6,596 bases of DNA from Rickettsia typhi. GTDB lineage: Bacteria > Pseudomonadota > Alphaproteobacteria > Rickettsiales > UBA1997. Below, one piece after another: positions 6,534 through 6,596 of the stretch. Position 1 is the first letter of the stretch; every line of letters begins with the position of its first letter. Made by a program: the position numbers and the translations under genes. Below the pieces are notes generated by a model, which was not told the DNA's origin, did no database searches, and saw nothing but the letters and a program-made list of their open reading frames with translations. The stretch spans positions 1-6,596 of the forward strand of contig CAMDRL010000074.1 in assembly GCA_945906835.1 (NCBI GenBank), read 5' to 3'.

Positions 6534-6596
6534 AATCTTTCATAAATTTTCTTTAATTTTTTTAATTATTTTTCTTGTCATTAAAAGCAGCTAAAG
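6510..6596. mobile_element. Possible insertion-sequence end, running out of the window
   Basis: GGGGCTGTTGCAAAT (6510-6524) shares CTGTTGCAAA with the terminal inverted repeats of IS6-family elements such as IS26 (GGCACTGTTGCAAA), as I remember them. If real, the element begins at 6510 and extends right. The minus-strand frame ending at 6562 could then be the last residues of its transposase, 52 bases inside the end, but those residues are not recognisable. The rest of the element is not visible, so this is a weak call. Confidence 0.3.

Larger units (their letters stand above)
6223..6596. other. dnaK upstream spacer, no complete gene
   Basis: These 374 bases hold no complete gene on either strand. 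From dnaK outwards they contain a Shine-Dalgarno sequence, a concentric palindrome, an AT-rich stretch (6354-6451), a possible heat-shock promoter and an insertion-sequence-like end. In the AT-rich stretch, the minus-strand TTGAAA (6403-6408) resembles a sigma-70 -35 box, but no good -10 box stands at the right distance. Open frame on the minus strand at the window edge (stop TAA at 6562-6564) reads only nine or ten residues (LAAFNDKKNN), too short to identify. Confidence 0.6.

Noticed and set aside
1..6596. CRISPR array, toxin-antitoxin pair, defence island or other accessory system
   Set aside because: No regularly spaced direct repeats and no extra genes between the three housekeeping genes; the spacers are too small to hold such a system.

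Overview
The window reads as a piece of a low-GC alphaproteobacterial chromosome. It holds three intact housekeeping genes: ilvD (250-1995, +), recJ (2202-3992, +) and dnaK (4282-6222, -). All three are full length and have the residues expected of working proteins. The predicted IlvD is of the shorter, three-cysteine [2Fe-2S]-type dihydroxy-acid dehydratase, and its sequence resembles the rhizobial/alphaproteobacterial form as I remember it. DnaK also has alphaproteobacterial/rickettsial-like sequence. The AT-rich composition and abundant short palindromes recall Rickettsiales-like genomes. However, a branched-chain amino acid biosynthesis gene is not typical of the obligate intracellular Rickettsiales, so a less reduced relative is more likely. 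The taxonomic placement is inference.

Layout: positions 1-249 are a spacer with a large imperfect inverted repeat (1-131), a smaller palindrome (138-180) and an A-loop hairpin (181-198) just before ilvD. A 206-bp spacer between ilvD and recJ carries two strong hairpins without U-tracts (2004-2022, 2027-2059), a looser stem region, and a small hairpin before recJ. recJ ends in a clear intrinsic terminator (4002-4030). A 129-bp element with 14-bp terminal inverted repeats follows (4036-4164). A symmetric terminator (4222-4258) then serves dnaK, which converges on recJ from the other strand. Upstream of dnaK lie a good Shine-Dalgarno sequence, a concentric palindrome in the presumed leader, a possible heat-shock (RpoH-type) promoter, and a sequence resembling the end of an insertion sequence that runs off the window.

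The three genes do not form a pathway. IlvD makes branched-chain 2-keto acids, RecJ is a 5'-3' single-strand exonuclease of recombination and repair, and DnaK is the Hsp70 chaperone. ilvD and recJ are co-directional but separated by structured DNA; recJ and dnaK are convergent and each has its own terminator.

I see no new multi-gene system here. The interesting material is in the spacers: every one carries at least one distinct palindromic, repeat-like element. Copy number elsewhere in the genome would decide whether these are mobile or dispersed repeats.
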